DNA of 64,000 bases from Megachile rotundata (Eukaryota; Arthropoda; Insecta; Hymenoptera; Megachilidae). The translations under genes and the position numbers were made by a program. How positions within the stretch are numbered: the first letter of the stretch is position 1; each line of letters opens with the position of its first letter. Positions 11,530 through 23,662 of the stretch are shown piece by piece. The notes under the pieces were generated by a model. The model was not told where the DNA came from. It made no database searches and saw only the letters and a list, made by a program, of their open reading frames with translations. Where the stretch lies: NCBI RefSeq assembly GCF_050947335.1, contig NW_027473624.1:124001-188000 (forward strand), in the 5' to 3' direction.

Positions 11530-13540
11530 AATAAGTATAGTAATTGTCGTTCTATCGATTATATCTGCATAATATGGTTAATAATATGAGTTAGATTGAT
11601 AATAGTGAGTGTAATAAGCATAGTAATTGTCGTTCTATCGGTCATATAACCATAATATGGCTAATAATATGAGTTAGGTTGATAACAGTGAGTGTAATAA
11701 GTATAGTAATTGTCGTTATATCGATCATATAAGCATAATATGGCTAATAATATGAGTTAGATTGATAATAATAAGAGTAATGAGTATAGTAAATGCTGTC
11801 ATATCGATTATATAAGCATAATATGGCTAATAATATGAGTTAGATTGATAATATTAAGAGTAATGAGTATAGTAATTGTCGTCCTATCGATCATATAAGC
11901 ATAATATGGCTAATAATATGAGTAAGATTGATAATAATAAGAGTAATAAGTATAGTAATTCTCGTTCTATCGATCATATAAGCATAATATGGTTAATAAT
12001 ATGAGTTAGGTTGATAATAATAAGAGTATTGAGTATAGTAATTGTCGTCCTATCGATCATATAAGCATAATATGGCTAATAATATGAGTTAGAATGATAA
12101 TAATAAGAGTAATAAGTATAGTAATTGTCGTTCTATCGGTCATATAGCCATAATATGGCTAATAATATGAGTTAGATTGATAATAGTGAGTGTACTAAGT
12201 ATAGTAATTGTCGTTCTATCGGTCATATAACCATAATATGGCTAATAATATGAGTTAGATTGATAACAGTGAGTGTAATAAGTATAGTAATTGTCGTTAT
12301 ATCGATCATATAAGCATAATATGGCTAATATTATGAGTTAGATTGATAATAATAAGAGTAATGAGTATAGTAAATGTTGTCATATCGATTATATAAGCAT
12401 AATATGGCTAATAATACGAGTTAGATTGATAATAATAAGAGTAATGAGTATAGTAATTGTCGTCCTATCGATCATATAAGCATAATATGGTTAATAATAT
12501 GAGTTAGGTTGATAATAATAAGAAAAATGAGTATTGTAATTGTCGTCCTATCGATCATATAAGCATAATATGGCTAATAATATGAGTTTGATTGATAATA
12601 ATAAGAGTAATGAGTATAGTAATTGTCGTCCTATCGATCATATAAGCATAATATGGCTAATAATATGAGTTAGATTGATAACAGTGAGTGTTATAAGTAT
12701 AGTAATTGTCGTTATATCGATCATATAAGCATAATATGGCTAATAATATGAGTTAGATTGATAATAATAAGAGTAATGAGTATAGTAATTGTCGTCCTAT
12801 CGATCATATAAGCATAATATGGCTAATAATATGAGTTACATTGATATTAATAAGAGTAATAAGTATAGTAATTGTCGTTCTATCGGTCATATAACCATAA
12901 TATGGCTAATAATATGAGTTAGATTGATGATAATAGGAGTAATAAGTATAGTAATTGTCGTTCTATCGATCATATCTGCATAATATGGCTAATAATATGA
13001 GTTAAATTGACAATAATAAGAGTAATGAGTATAGTAATTGTCGTTCTATCGGTCATATAACCATAATATGGCTAATAATATGAGTTAGATTGATAACAGT
13101 GAGTATAATAAGTATAGTAATTGTCGTTATATCGATCATATAAGCATAATATGGCTAATAATATGAGTTAGATTGATAATAATAAGAGTAATAAGTATAT
13201 TAATTGTCGTTACATCGATCATATCTGCATAATATGGTTAATAATATGAGTTGGATTGATAACAGTGAGTATAATAAGTATAGTAATTGTCGTTCTATCG
13301 ATCATATGAGCATAATATGGTTAATAATATGAGTTAGATTGATAATAATAAGAGTAATGAGTATAGTAATTGTCGTCCTATCGATCATATAAGCATAATA
13401 TGGCTAATAATATGAGTTAGATTGATAACAATAAGAGTAATAAGTATAGTAATTGTCGTTCTATCGATTATATCTGCATAATATGGTTAATAATATGAGT
13501 TAGATTGATAACAGTGAGTGGAATAAGCATAGTAATTGTC
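11530..13540 (+). repeat. Segment repeated 51 monomers downstream (15763-17773)
   Basis: Marker order is shared at a 4233-bp offset: GTTGGATTG at 13251/17484, the TACGAG monomer at ~12415/~16648, and the AAGAAAAATGAG monomer. A small difference is GTTGATAATAATAAG against GTTAATAATAATAAG near 12509/16742. The match stops near 13540, where ATCGATCATATGAGC replaces ATCGGTCATATAACC. Confidence 0.75.
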
Positions 13541-14980
13541 GTTCTATCGATCATATGAGCATAATATGGTTAATAATATGAGTTAGATTGATAATAATAA
13601 GAGTAATGAGTATAGTAATTGTCGTCCTATCGATCATATAAGCATAATATGGCTAATAATATGAGTAAGATTGATAATAATAAGAGTAATAAGTATAGTA
13701 ATTGTCGTTCTATCGATCATATAAGCATAATATGGTTAATAATATGAGTTAGGTTGATAATAATAAGAGTATTGAGTATAGTAATTGTCGTCCTATCGAT
13801 CATATAAGCATAATATGGCTAATAATATGAGTTAGAATGATAATAATAAGAGTAATAAGTATAGTAATTGTCGTTCTATCGGTCATATAGCCATAATATG
13901 GCTAATAATATGAGTTAGATTGATAATAGTGAGTGTAATAAGAATAGTAATTGTCGTTCTATCGGTCATATAACCATAATATGGCTAATAGTATGAGCTA
14001 GATTGATAACAGTGAGTGTAATAAGTATAGTAATTGTCGTTATATCGATCATATAAGCATAATATGGCTAATATTATGAGTTAGATTGATAATAATAAGA
14101 GTAATGAGTATAGTAAATGTTGTCATATCGATTATATAAGCATAATATGGCTAATAATACGAGTTAGATTGATAATAATAAGAGTAATGAGTATAGTAAT
14201 TGTCGTCCTATCGATCATATAAGCATAATATGGTTAATAATATGAGTTAGGTTGATAATAATAAGAAAAATGAGTATTGTAATTGTCGTCCTATCGATCA
14301 TATAAGCATAATATGGCTAATAATATGAGTTTGATTGATAATAATAAGAGTAATGAGTATAGTAATTGTCGTTCTATCGGTCATATAACCATAATATGGC
14401 TAATAATATGAGTTAGATTGATAACAGTGAGTGTAATAAGTATAGTAATTGTCGTTCTATCGATCATATGAGCATAATATGGTTAATAATATGAGTTAGA
14501 TTGATAATAATAAGAGTAATGAGTATAGTAATTGTCGTCCTATCGATCATATAAGCATAATATGGCTAATAATATGAGTAAGATTGATAATAATAAGAGT
14601 AATAAGTATAGTAATTGTCGTCCTATCGATCATATAAGCATAGTATGGTTAATAATATGAGTTAGATTGATAATAATAAGAGTAATGAGTATTGTAATTG
14701 TCGTTCTATCGGTCATATAACCATAATATGGCTAATAATATGAGTTAGATTGATAATAATAAGAGTAATGAGTATTGTAATTGTCGTCCTATCGATCATA
14801 TAAGCATAATATGGCTAATAATTTGAGTTTGATTGATAATAATAAGAGTAATGAGTATAGTAATTGTCGTCCTATCGATCATATAAGCATAATATGGCTA
14901 ATAATATGAGTTAGATTGATAACAGTGAGTGTAATAAGTATAGTAATTGTCGTTATATCGATCATATAAGCATAATATGG

Positions 14981-15478
14981 CTTATAATATGAGTTAAATT
15001 GATAACAGTGAGTGTAATAAGTATAGTAATTGTCTTTATATCGATCATATAAGCAATATAAGGCTAATAATATGAGTTAGATTGTTAATAATAAGAGTAA
15101 TGAGTATAGTAATTGTCATCCTATCGATCATATAAGCATAATATGGCTAATAATATGAGTTAGATTGATAACAATAAGAGTAATAAGTATAGTAATTGTC
15201 GTTCTATCCGTCATACAACCATAATATGGCTAATAATATGAGTCAGATTGATAATAATAAGAGAAATGAGTATAGTAATTGTCGTCCTATCGATCATATA
15301 AGCATAATATGGCTAATAATATGAGTTAGATTGATAATAATAAGAGTAATGAGTATAGTAATTGTCGTCCTATCGATCATATAAGCATAATATGGCTAAT
15401 AATATGAGTTAGATTGATATTAATAAGTGTAATAAGTATAGTAATTGTCGTTCTATCGGTCATATAACCATAATATGG
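14981..15478 (+). repeat. 6-mer tandem block, copy 1
   Basis: It begins at the GGCTTATAATATGAG monomer. It runs through GTCTTTATATCG with AGCAATATAAGG, GATTGTTAATAATAAG, GTCATCC, GATAACAATAAG, ATCCGTCATACAACC and GAGAAATG to the next TTATAATATGAG at 15479, 498 bp (6 x 83) later. The same 6-mer arrangement recurs at 27929-28427. Confidence 0.8.
15190..15272 (+). repeat. Variant monomer: ATCCGTCATACAACC left half
   Basis: The left half has CTATCCGTCATACAACC and is normally preceded by the GATAACAATAAGAG right half. The pairing is repeated at about 15700, 22345, 26580, 28157, 28655, 46575, 48490, 51893, 54470, 56125 and 59945, which shows inheritance of multi-monomer blocks. Confidence 0.8.
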
Positions 15479-15738
15479 CTTATAATATGAGTTAGATTGA
15501 TAACAGTGAGTGTAATAAGTATAGTAATTGTCTTTATATCGATCATATAAGCAATATAAGGCTAATAATATGAGTTAGATTGTTAATAATAAGAGTAATG
15601 AGTATAGTAATTGTCATCCTATCGATCATATAAGCATAATATGGCTAATAATATGAGTTAGATTGATAACAATAAGAGTAATAAGTATAGTAATTGTCGT
15701 TCTATCCGTCATACAACCATAATATGGCTAATAATATG
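15479..15738 (+). repeat. 6-mer tandem block, partial copy 2
   Basis: It repeats the order of copy 1 through ATCCGTCATACAACC. It then departs at GTTAGATTCATAATAATAAG, where copy 1 has GTCAGATTGATAATAATAAG. The GATTCATAAT form is common in block F. Confidence 0.75.
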
Positions 15739-15945
15739 AGTTAGATTCATAATAATAAGAGTAATAAGTATAGTAATTGTCGTTCTATCGATTATATCTG
15801 CATAATATGGTTAATAATATGAGTTAGATTGATAATAGTGAGTGTAATAAGCATAGTAATTGTCGTTCTATCGGTCATATAACCATAATATGGCTAATAA
15901 TATGAGTTAGGTTGATAACAGTGAGTGTAATAAGTATAGTAATTG

Positions 15946-18269
15946 TCGTTATATCCATCATATAAGCATAATATGGCTAATAATATGAGTTAGATTGATA
16001 ATAATAAGAGTAATGAGTATAGTAAATGCTGTCATATCGATTATATAAGCGTAATATGGCTAATAATATGAGTTAGATTGATAATATTAAGAGTAATGAG
16101 TATAGTAATTGTCGTCCTATCGATCATATAAGCATAATATGGCTAATAATATGAGTAAGATTGATAATAATAAGAGTAATAAGTATAGTAATTCTCGTTC
16201 TATCGATCATATAAGCATAATATGGTTAATAATATGAGTTAGGTTGATAATAATAAGAGTATTGAGTATAGTAATTGTCGTCCTATCGATCATATAAGCA
16301 TAATATGGCTAATAATATGAGTTAGAATGATAATAATAAGAGTAATAAGTATAGTAATTGTCGTTCTATCGGTCATATAGCCATAATATGGCTAATAATA
16401 TGAGTTAGATTGATAATAGTGAGTGTAGTAAGTATAGTAATTGTCGTTCTATCGGTCATATAACCATAATATGGCTAATAATATGAGTTAGATTGATAAC
16501 AGCGAGTGTAATAAGTATAGTAATTGTCGTTATATCGATCATATAAGCATAATATGGCTAATATTATGAGTTAGATTGATAATAATAAGAGTAATGAGTA
16601 TAGTAAATGTTGTCATATCGATTATATAAGCATAATATGGCTAATAATACGAGTTAGATTGATAATAATAAGAGTAATGAGTATAGTAATTGTCGTCCTA
16701 TCGATCATATAAGCATAATATGGTTAATAATATGAGTTAGGTTAATAATAATAAGAAAAATGAGTATTGTAATTGTCGTCCTATCGATCATATAAGCATA
16801 ATATGGCTAATAATATGAGTTTGATTGATAATAATAAGAGTAATGAGTATAGTAATTGTCGTCCTATCGATCATATAAGCATAATATGGCTAATAATATG
16901 AGTTAGATTGATAACAGTGAGTGTTATAAGTATAGTAATTGTCGTTATATCGATCATATAAGCATAATATGGCTAATAATATGAGTTAGATTGATAATAA
17001 TAAGAGTAATGAGTATAGTAATTGTCGTCCTATCGATCATATAAGCATAATATGGCTAATAATATGAGTTACATTGATATTAATAAGAGTAATAAGTATA
17101 GTAATTGTCGTTCTATCGGTCATATAACCATAATATGGCTAATAATATGAGTTAGATTGATGATAATAGGAGTAATTAGTATAGTAATTGTCGTTCTATC
17201 GATCATATCTGCATAATATGGCTAATAATATGAGTTAGATTGACAATAATAAGAGTAATGAGTATAGTAATTGTCGTTCTATCGGTCATATAACCATAAT
17301 ATGGCTAATAATATGAGTTAGATTGATAACAGTGAGTATAATAAGTATAGTAATTGTCGTTATATCGATCATATAAGCATAATATGGCTAATAATATGAG
17401 TTAGATTGATAATAATAAGAGTAATAAGTATATTAATTGTCGTTACATCGATCATATCTGCATAATATGGTTAATAATATGAGTTGGATTGATAACAGTG
17501 AGTATAATAAGTATAGTAATTGTCGTTCTATCGATCATATGAGCATAATATGGTTAATAATATGAGTTAGATTGATAATAATAAGAGTAATGAGTATAGT
17601 AATTGTCGTCCTATCGATCATATAAGCATAATATGGCTAATAATATGAGTTAGATTGATAACAATAAGAGTAATAAGTATAGTAATTGTCGTTCTATCGA
17701 TTATATCTGCATAATATGGTTAATAATATGAGTTAGATTGATAACAGTGAGTGTAATAAGCATAGTAATTGTCGTTCTATCGGTCATATAACCATAATAT
17801 GGCTAATAATATGAGTTAGGTTGATAACAGTGAGTGTAATAAGTATAGTAATTGTCGTTATATCGATCATATAAGCATAATATGGCTAATAATATGAGTT
17901 AGATTGATAATAATAAGAGTAATGAGTATAGTAAATGCTGTCATATCGATTATATAAGCATAATATGGCTAATAATATGAGTTAGATTGATAATATTAAG
18001 AGTAATGAGTATAGTAATTGTCGTCCTATCGATCATATAAGCATAATATGGCTAATAATATGAGTAAGATTGATAATAATGAGAGTAATAAGTATAGTAA
18101 TTGTCGTTCTATCGATCATATAAGCATAATATGGTTAATAATATGAGTTAGGTTGATAATAATAAGAGTATTGAGTATAGTAATTGTCGTCCTATCGATC
18201 ATATAAGCATAATATGGCTAATAATATGAGTTAGAATGATAATAATAAGAGTAATAAGTATAGTAATTG
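15946..18269 (+). repeat. Block B 28-mer tandem duplication, copy 1
   Basis: 2324 bp (28 x 83). The left edge carries TTATATCCATCATATAAGC (ATATCC at 15951), repeated at 18275. GTTGGATTG lies at 17484 and 19808. The order of the intervening marker monomers agrees, with only scattered substitutions (for example GATAATAATGAGAG at ~18070 against GATAATAATAAGAG at ~20394). Confidence 0.9.
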
Positions 18270-20593
18270 TCGTTATATCCATCATATAAGCATAATATGG
18301 CTAATAATATGAGTTAGATTGATAATAATAAGAGTAATGAGTATAGTAAATGCTGTCATATCGATTATATAAGCATAATATGGCTAATAATATGAGTTAG
18401 ATTGATAATATTAAGAGTAATGAGTATAGTAATTGTCGTCCTATCGATCATATAAGCATAATATGGCTAATAATATGAGTAAGATTGATAATAATAAGAG
18501 TAATAAGTATAGTAATTCTCGTTCTATCGATCATATAAGCATAATATGGTTAATAATATGAGTTAGGTTGATAATAATAAGAGTATTGAGTATAGTAATT
18601 GTCGTCCTATCGATCATATAAGCATAATATGGCTAATAATATGAGTTAGAATGATAATAATAAGAGTAATAAGTATAGTAATTGTCGTTCTATCGGTCAT
18701 ATAGCCATAATATGGCTAATAATATGAGTTAGATTGATAATAGTGAGTGTAATAAGTATAGTAATTGTCGTTCTATCGGTCATATAACCATAATATGGCT
18801 AATAATATGAGTTAGATTGATAACAGCGAGTGTAATAAGTATAGTAATTGTCGTTATATCGATCATATAAGCATAATATGGCTAATATTATGAGTTAGAT
18901 TGATAATAATGAGAGTAATGAGTATAGTAAATGTTGTCATATCGATTATATAAGCATAATATGGCTAATAATACGAGTTAGATTGATAATAATAAGAGTA
19001 ATGAGTATAGTAATTGTCGTCCTATCGATCATATAAGCATAATATGGTTAATAATATGAGTTAGGTTAATAATAATAAGAAAAATGAGTATTGTAATTGT
19101 CGTCCTATCGATCATATAAGCATAATATGGCTAATAATATGAGTTTGATTGATAATAATAAGAGTAATGAGTATAGTAATTGTCGTCCTATCGATCATAT
19201 AAGCATAATATGGCTAATAATATGAGTTAGATTGATAACAGTGAGTGTTATAAGTATAGTAATTGTCGTTATATCGATCATATAAGCATAATATGGCTAA
19301 TAATATGAGTTAGATTGATAATAATAAGAGTAATGAGTATAGTAATTGTCGTCCTATCGATCATATAAGCATAATATGGCTAATAATATGAGTTACATTG
19401 ATATTAATAAGAGTAATAAGTATAGTAATTGTCGTTCTATCGGTCATATAACCATAATATGGCTAATAATATGAGTTAGATTGATGATAATAGGAGTAAT
19501 TAGTATAGTAATTGTCGTTCTATCGATCATATCTGCATAATATGGCTAATAATATGAGTTAGATTGACAATAATAAGAGTAATGAGTATAGTAATTGTCG
19601 TTCTATCGGTCATATAACCATAATATGGCTAATAATATGAGTTAGATTGATAACAGTGAGTATAATAAGTATAGTAATTGTCGTTATATCGATCATATAA
19701 GCATAATATGGCTAATAATATGAGTTAGATTGATAATAATAAGAGTAATAAGTATATTAATTGTCGTTACATCGATCATATCTGCATAATATGGTTAATA
19801 ATATGAGTTGGATTGATAACAGTGAGTATAATAAGTATAGTAATTGTCGTTCTATCGATCATATGAGCATAATATGGTTAATAATATGAGTTAGATTGAT
19901 AATAATAAGAGTAATGAGTATAGTAATTGTCGTCCTATCGATCATATAAGCATAATATGGCTAATAATATGAGATAGATTGATAACAATAAGAGTAATAA
20001 GTATAGTAATTGTCGTTCTATCGATTATATCTGCATAATATGGTTAATAATATGAGTTAGATTGATAACAGTGAGTGTAATAAGCATAGTAATTGTCGTT
20101 CTATCGGTCATATAACCATAATATGGCTAATAATATGAGTTAGGTTGATAACAGTGAGTGTAATAAGTATAGTAATTGTCGTTATATCGATCATATAAGC
20201 ATAATATGGCTAATAATATGAGTTAGATTGATAATAATAAGAGTAATGAGTATAGTAAATGCTGTCATATCGATTATATAAGCATAATATGGCTAATAAT
20301 ATGAGTTAGATTGATAATATTAAGAGTAATGAGTATAGTAATTGTCGTCCTATCGATCATATAAGCATAATATGGCTAATAATATGAGTAAGATTGATAA
20401 TAATAAGAGTAATAAGTATAGTAATTGTCGTTCTATCGATCATATAAGCATAATATGGTTAATAATATGAGTTAGGTTGATAATAATAAGAGTATTGAGT
20501 ATAGTAATTGTCGTCCTATCGATCATATAAGCATAATATGGCTAATAATATGAGTTAGAATGATAATAATAAGAGTAATAAGTATAGTAATTG
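18270..20593 (+). repeat. Block B 28-mer tandem duplication, copy 2
   Basis: It directly abuts copy 1. The junction lies inside one monomer near 18270: the left neighbour is GTTAGAATGATAATAATAAG-type. In copy 1 the equivalent left neighbour of TTATATCCATC is GTTAGGTTGATAACAGTG-type, so the junction is a true recombination point. Copy 2 ends near 20594, where the same GTTAGAATG monomer is followed by CTATCGGTCATATAGCC instead. Confidence 0.85.
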
Positions 20594-23297
20594 TCGTTCT
20601 ATCGGTCATATAGCCATAATATGGCTAATAATATGAGTTAGATTGATAATAGTGAGTGTAATAAGTATAGTAATTGTCGTTCTATCGGTCATATAACCAT
20701 AATATGGCTAATAGTATGAGTTAGATTGATAACAGTGAGTGTAATAAGTATAGTAATTGTCGTTATATCGATCATATAAGCATAATATGGCTAATATTAT
20801 GAGTTAGATTGATAATAATAAGAGTAATGAGTATAGTAAATGTTGTCATATCGATTATATAAGCATAATATGGCTAATAATACGAGTTAGATTGATAATA
20901 ATAAGAGTAATGAGTATAGTAATTGTCGTCCTATCGATCATATAAGCATAATATGGTTAATAATATGAGTTAGGTTGATAATAATAAGAAAAATGAGTAT
21001 TGTAATTGTCGTCCTATCGATCATATAAGCATAATATGGCTAATAATATGAGTTTGATTGATAATAATAAGAGTAATGAGTATAGTAATTGTCGTCCTAT
21101 CGATCATATAAGCATAATATGGCTAATAATATCAGTTAGATTGACAATAATAAGAGTAATGAGTATAGTAATTGTCGTTCTATCGGTCATATAACCATAA
21201 TATGGCTAATAATATGAGTTAGATTGATAACAGTGAGTATAATAAGTATAGTAATTGTCGTTATATCGATCATATAAGCATAATATGGCTAATAATATGA
21301 GTTAGATTGATAATAATAAGAGTAATAAGTATATTAATTGTCGTTACATCGATCATATCTGCATAATATGGTTAATAATATGAGTTGGATTGATAACAGT
21401 GAGTGTAATAAGTATAGTAATTGTCGTTCTATCGATCATATGAGCATAATATGGTTAATAATATGAGTTAGATTGATAATAATAAGAGTAATGAGTATAG
21501 TAATTGTCGTCCTATCGATCATATAAGCATAATATGGCTAATAATATGAGTAAGATTGATAATAATAAGAGTAATAAGTATAGTAATTGTCGTCCTATCG
21601 ATCATATAAGCATAGTATGGTTAATAATATGAGTTAGATTGATAATAATAAGAGTAATGAGTATTGTAATTGTCGTTCTATCGGTCATATAACCATAATA
21701 TGGCTAATAATATGAGTTAGATTGATAATAATAAGAGTAATGAGTATTGTAATTGTCGTCCTATCGATCATATAAGCATAATATGGCTAATACTATGAGT
21801 TTGATTGATAATAATAAGAGTAATGAGTATAGTAATTGTCGTCCTATCGATCATATAAGCATAATATGGCTAATAATATGAGTTAGATTGATAACAGTGA
21901 GTGTAATAAGTATAGTAATTGTCGTTATATCGATCATATAAGCAGAATATGGCTAATAATATGAGTTAGATTGATAATAATAAGAGTAATGAGTATAGTA
22001 ATTGTCGTTCTATCGATCATATAAGCATAATATGGTTAATAATATGAGTTAGGTTGATAATAATAAGAGTAATGAGTATAGTAATTGTCGTACTATCGAT
22101 CATATAAGCATAATATGGCTAATAATATGAGTTAGATTGATAATAATAAGAGTAATGAGTGTAGTAATTGTCGTCCTATCGATCATATAAGCATAATATG
22201 GCTAATAATATGAGTTAAATTGATAATAATAAGTGTAATAAGTATAGTAATTGTCGTTCTATCGATCATATAAGCATAATATGGCTAATAATATGAGTTA
22301 GATTGATAACAATAAGAGTAATAAGTATAGTAATTGTCGTTCTATCCGTCATACAACCATAATATGGCTAATAATATGAGTCAGATTGATAATAATAAGA
22401 GAAATGAGTATAGTAATTGTCGTCCTATCGATCATATAAGCATAATATGGCTAATAATATGAGTTAGATTGATAATAATAAGAGTAATGAGTATAGTAAT
22501 TGTCGTCCTATCGATCATATAAGCATAATATGGCTAATAATATGAGTTAGATTGATATTAATAAGTGTAATAAGTATAGTAATTGTCGTTCTATCGGTCA
22601 TATAACCATAATATGGCTTATAATATGAGTTAGATTGATAACAGTGAGTGTAATAAGTGTAGTAATTGTCTTTATATCGATCATATAAGCAATATAAGGC
22701 TAATAATATGAGTTAGATTGTTAATAATAAGAGTAATGAGTATAGTAATTGTCATCCTATCGATCATATAAGCACAATATGGCTAATAATATGAGTTAGA
22801 TTGATAATAATCAGAGTAGTAAGTATAGTAATTGTCGTTCTATCGATCATATAATCATAATATGGCTAATAATATGAGTTAGATTGATAATAATAAGAGT
22901 AATAAGCATAGTAATTGTCGTTTTATCGAACATATAAGCATAATATGGCTAATAATATGAGTTAGATTGATAATAGTGAGTGTAATAAGTATGGTAATTG
23001 TCGTTCTATCGGTCATATAACCATAATATGGCTAATAATATGGGTTAGATTGATAACAGTGAGTGTAATAAGTATAGTAATTGTCGTTATATCGATCATA
23101 TAAACATAATATGGCTAATATTATGAGTTAGATTGATAATAATAAGAGTAATGAGTATGGTAAATGTTGTCATATCGATTATATAAGCATAATATGGCTA
23201 ATAATATGAGTTAGATTGATAATAATAAGAGTAATGAGTATAGTAATTTTCGTCCTATCGATAATATAAGCATTATATGGCTAATAATATGAGTTAG
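19430..23297 (+). repeat. 51-mer duplication, copy 1
   Basis: It matches 23663-27530 at an offset of 4233 bp (51 x 83) over about 47 monomers. Marker pairs are GTTGGATTG at 19808/24041 and 21385/25618, and GTACTATCGATC at ~22090/~26323. The right edge is near CATTATATGG, after which GATAATATTAAG (23300) differs from GATAAGAATAAG (27533). It overlaps copy 2 of the 28-mer duplication, so the 28-mer event is the older of the two or the blocks are nested. Confidence 0.85.
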
Positions 23298-23662
23298 ATT
23301 GATAATATTAAGAGTAATGAGTATAGTAATTGTCGTCCTATCGATCATATAAGCATAATATGGCTAATAATATGAGTAAGATTGATAATAATAAGAGTAA
23401 TAAGTATAGTAATTGTCGTTCTATCGATCATATAAGCATAATATGGTTAATAATATGAGTTAGGTTGATAATAATAAGAGTATTGAGTATAGTAATTGTC
23501 GTCCTATCGATCATATAAGCATAATATGGCTAATAATATGAGTTAGAATGATAATAATAAGAGTAATAAGTATAGTAATTGTCGTTCTATCGGTCATATA
23601 GCCATAATATGGCTAATAATATGAGTTAGATTGATAATAGTGAGTGTAATAAGTATAGTAAT
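23298..23662 (+). repeat. Four-to-five-monomer spacer between 51-mer copies
   Basis: It contains GATAATATTAAG, GAGTAAGATTG, GTTAGGTTG with GAGTATTGAG, GTTAGAATG, and CGGTCATATAGCC monomers. The same order occurs inside block B (~18410-18790 and ~20305-20690), so this is a piece of the normal HOR order rather than foreign sequence. Confidence 0.7.

Larger units (their letters stand above)
9820..15945 (+). repeat. Block B, left part: partly ordered monomers
   Basis: About 74 monomers of the second family. Markers include GTTGGATTGATAACAG, GAGTAAGATTG, GTTAGGTTG, GAGTATTGAG, TGCTGTC, GATGATAATAGGAG and AAGAAAAATGAG. Internal homologies by eye: 10021-10420 with 11515-11914 (18 monomers apart), 10420-10910 with 12910-13400 (30 apart), and 11530-13540 with 15763-17773 (51 apart). 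No single clean period holds throughout. Confidence 0.8.

Noticed and set aside
21006..21194. Open frame of 62 codons on the plus strand, with an identical one at 25239-25427
   Set aside because: It begins at TTG, not ATG, and lies wholly inside satellite monomers. It is open only because two stops are lost by single substitutions (TAG to TTG at 21054, TGA to TCA at 21132). The protein is just the monomer read in successive frames. The second copy is the 51-mer duplication, not independent conservation.
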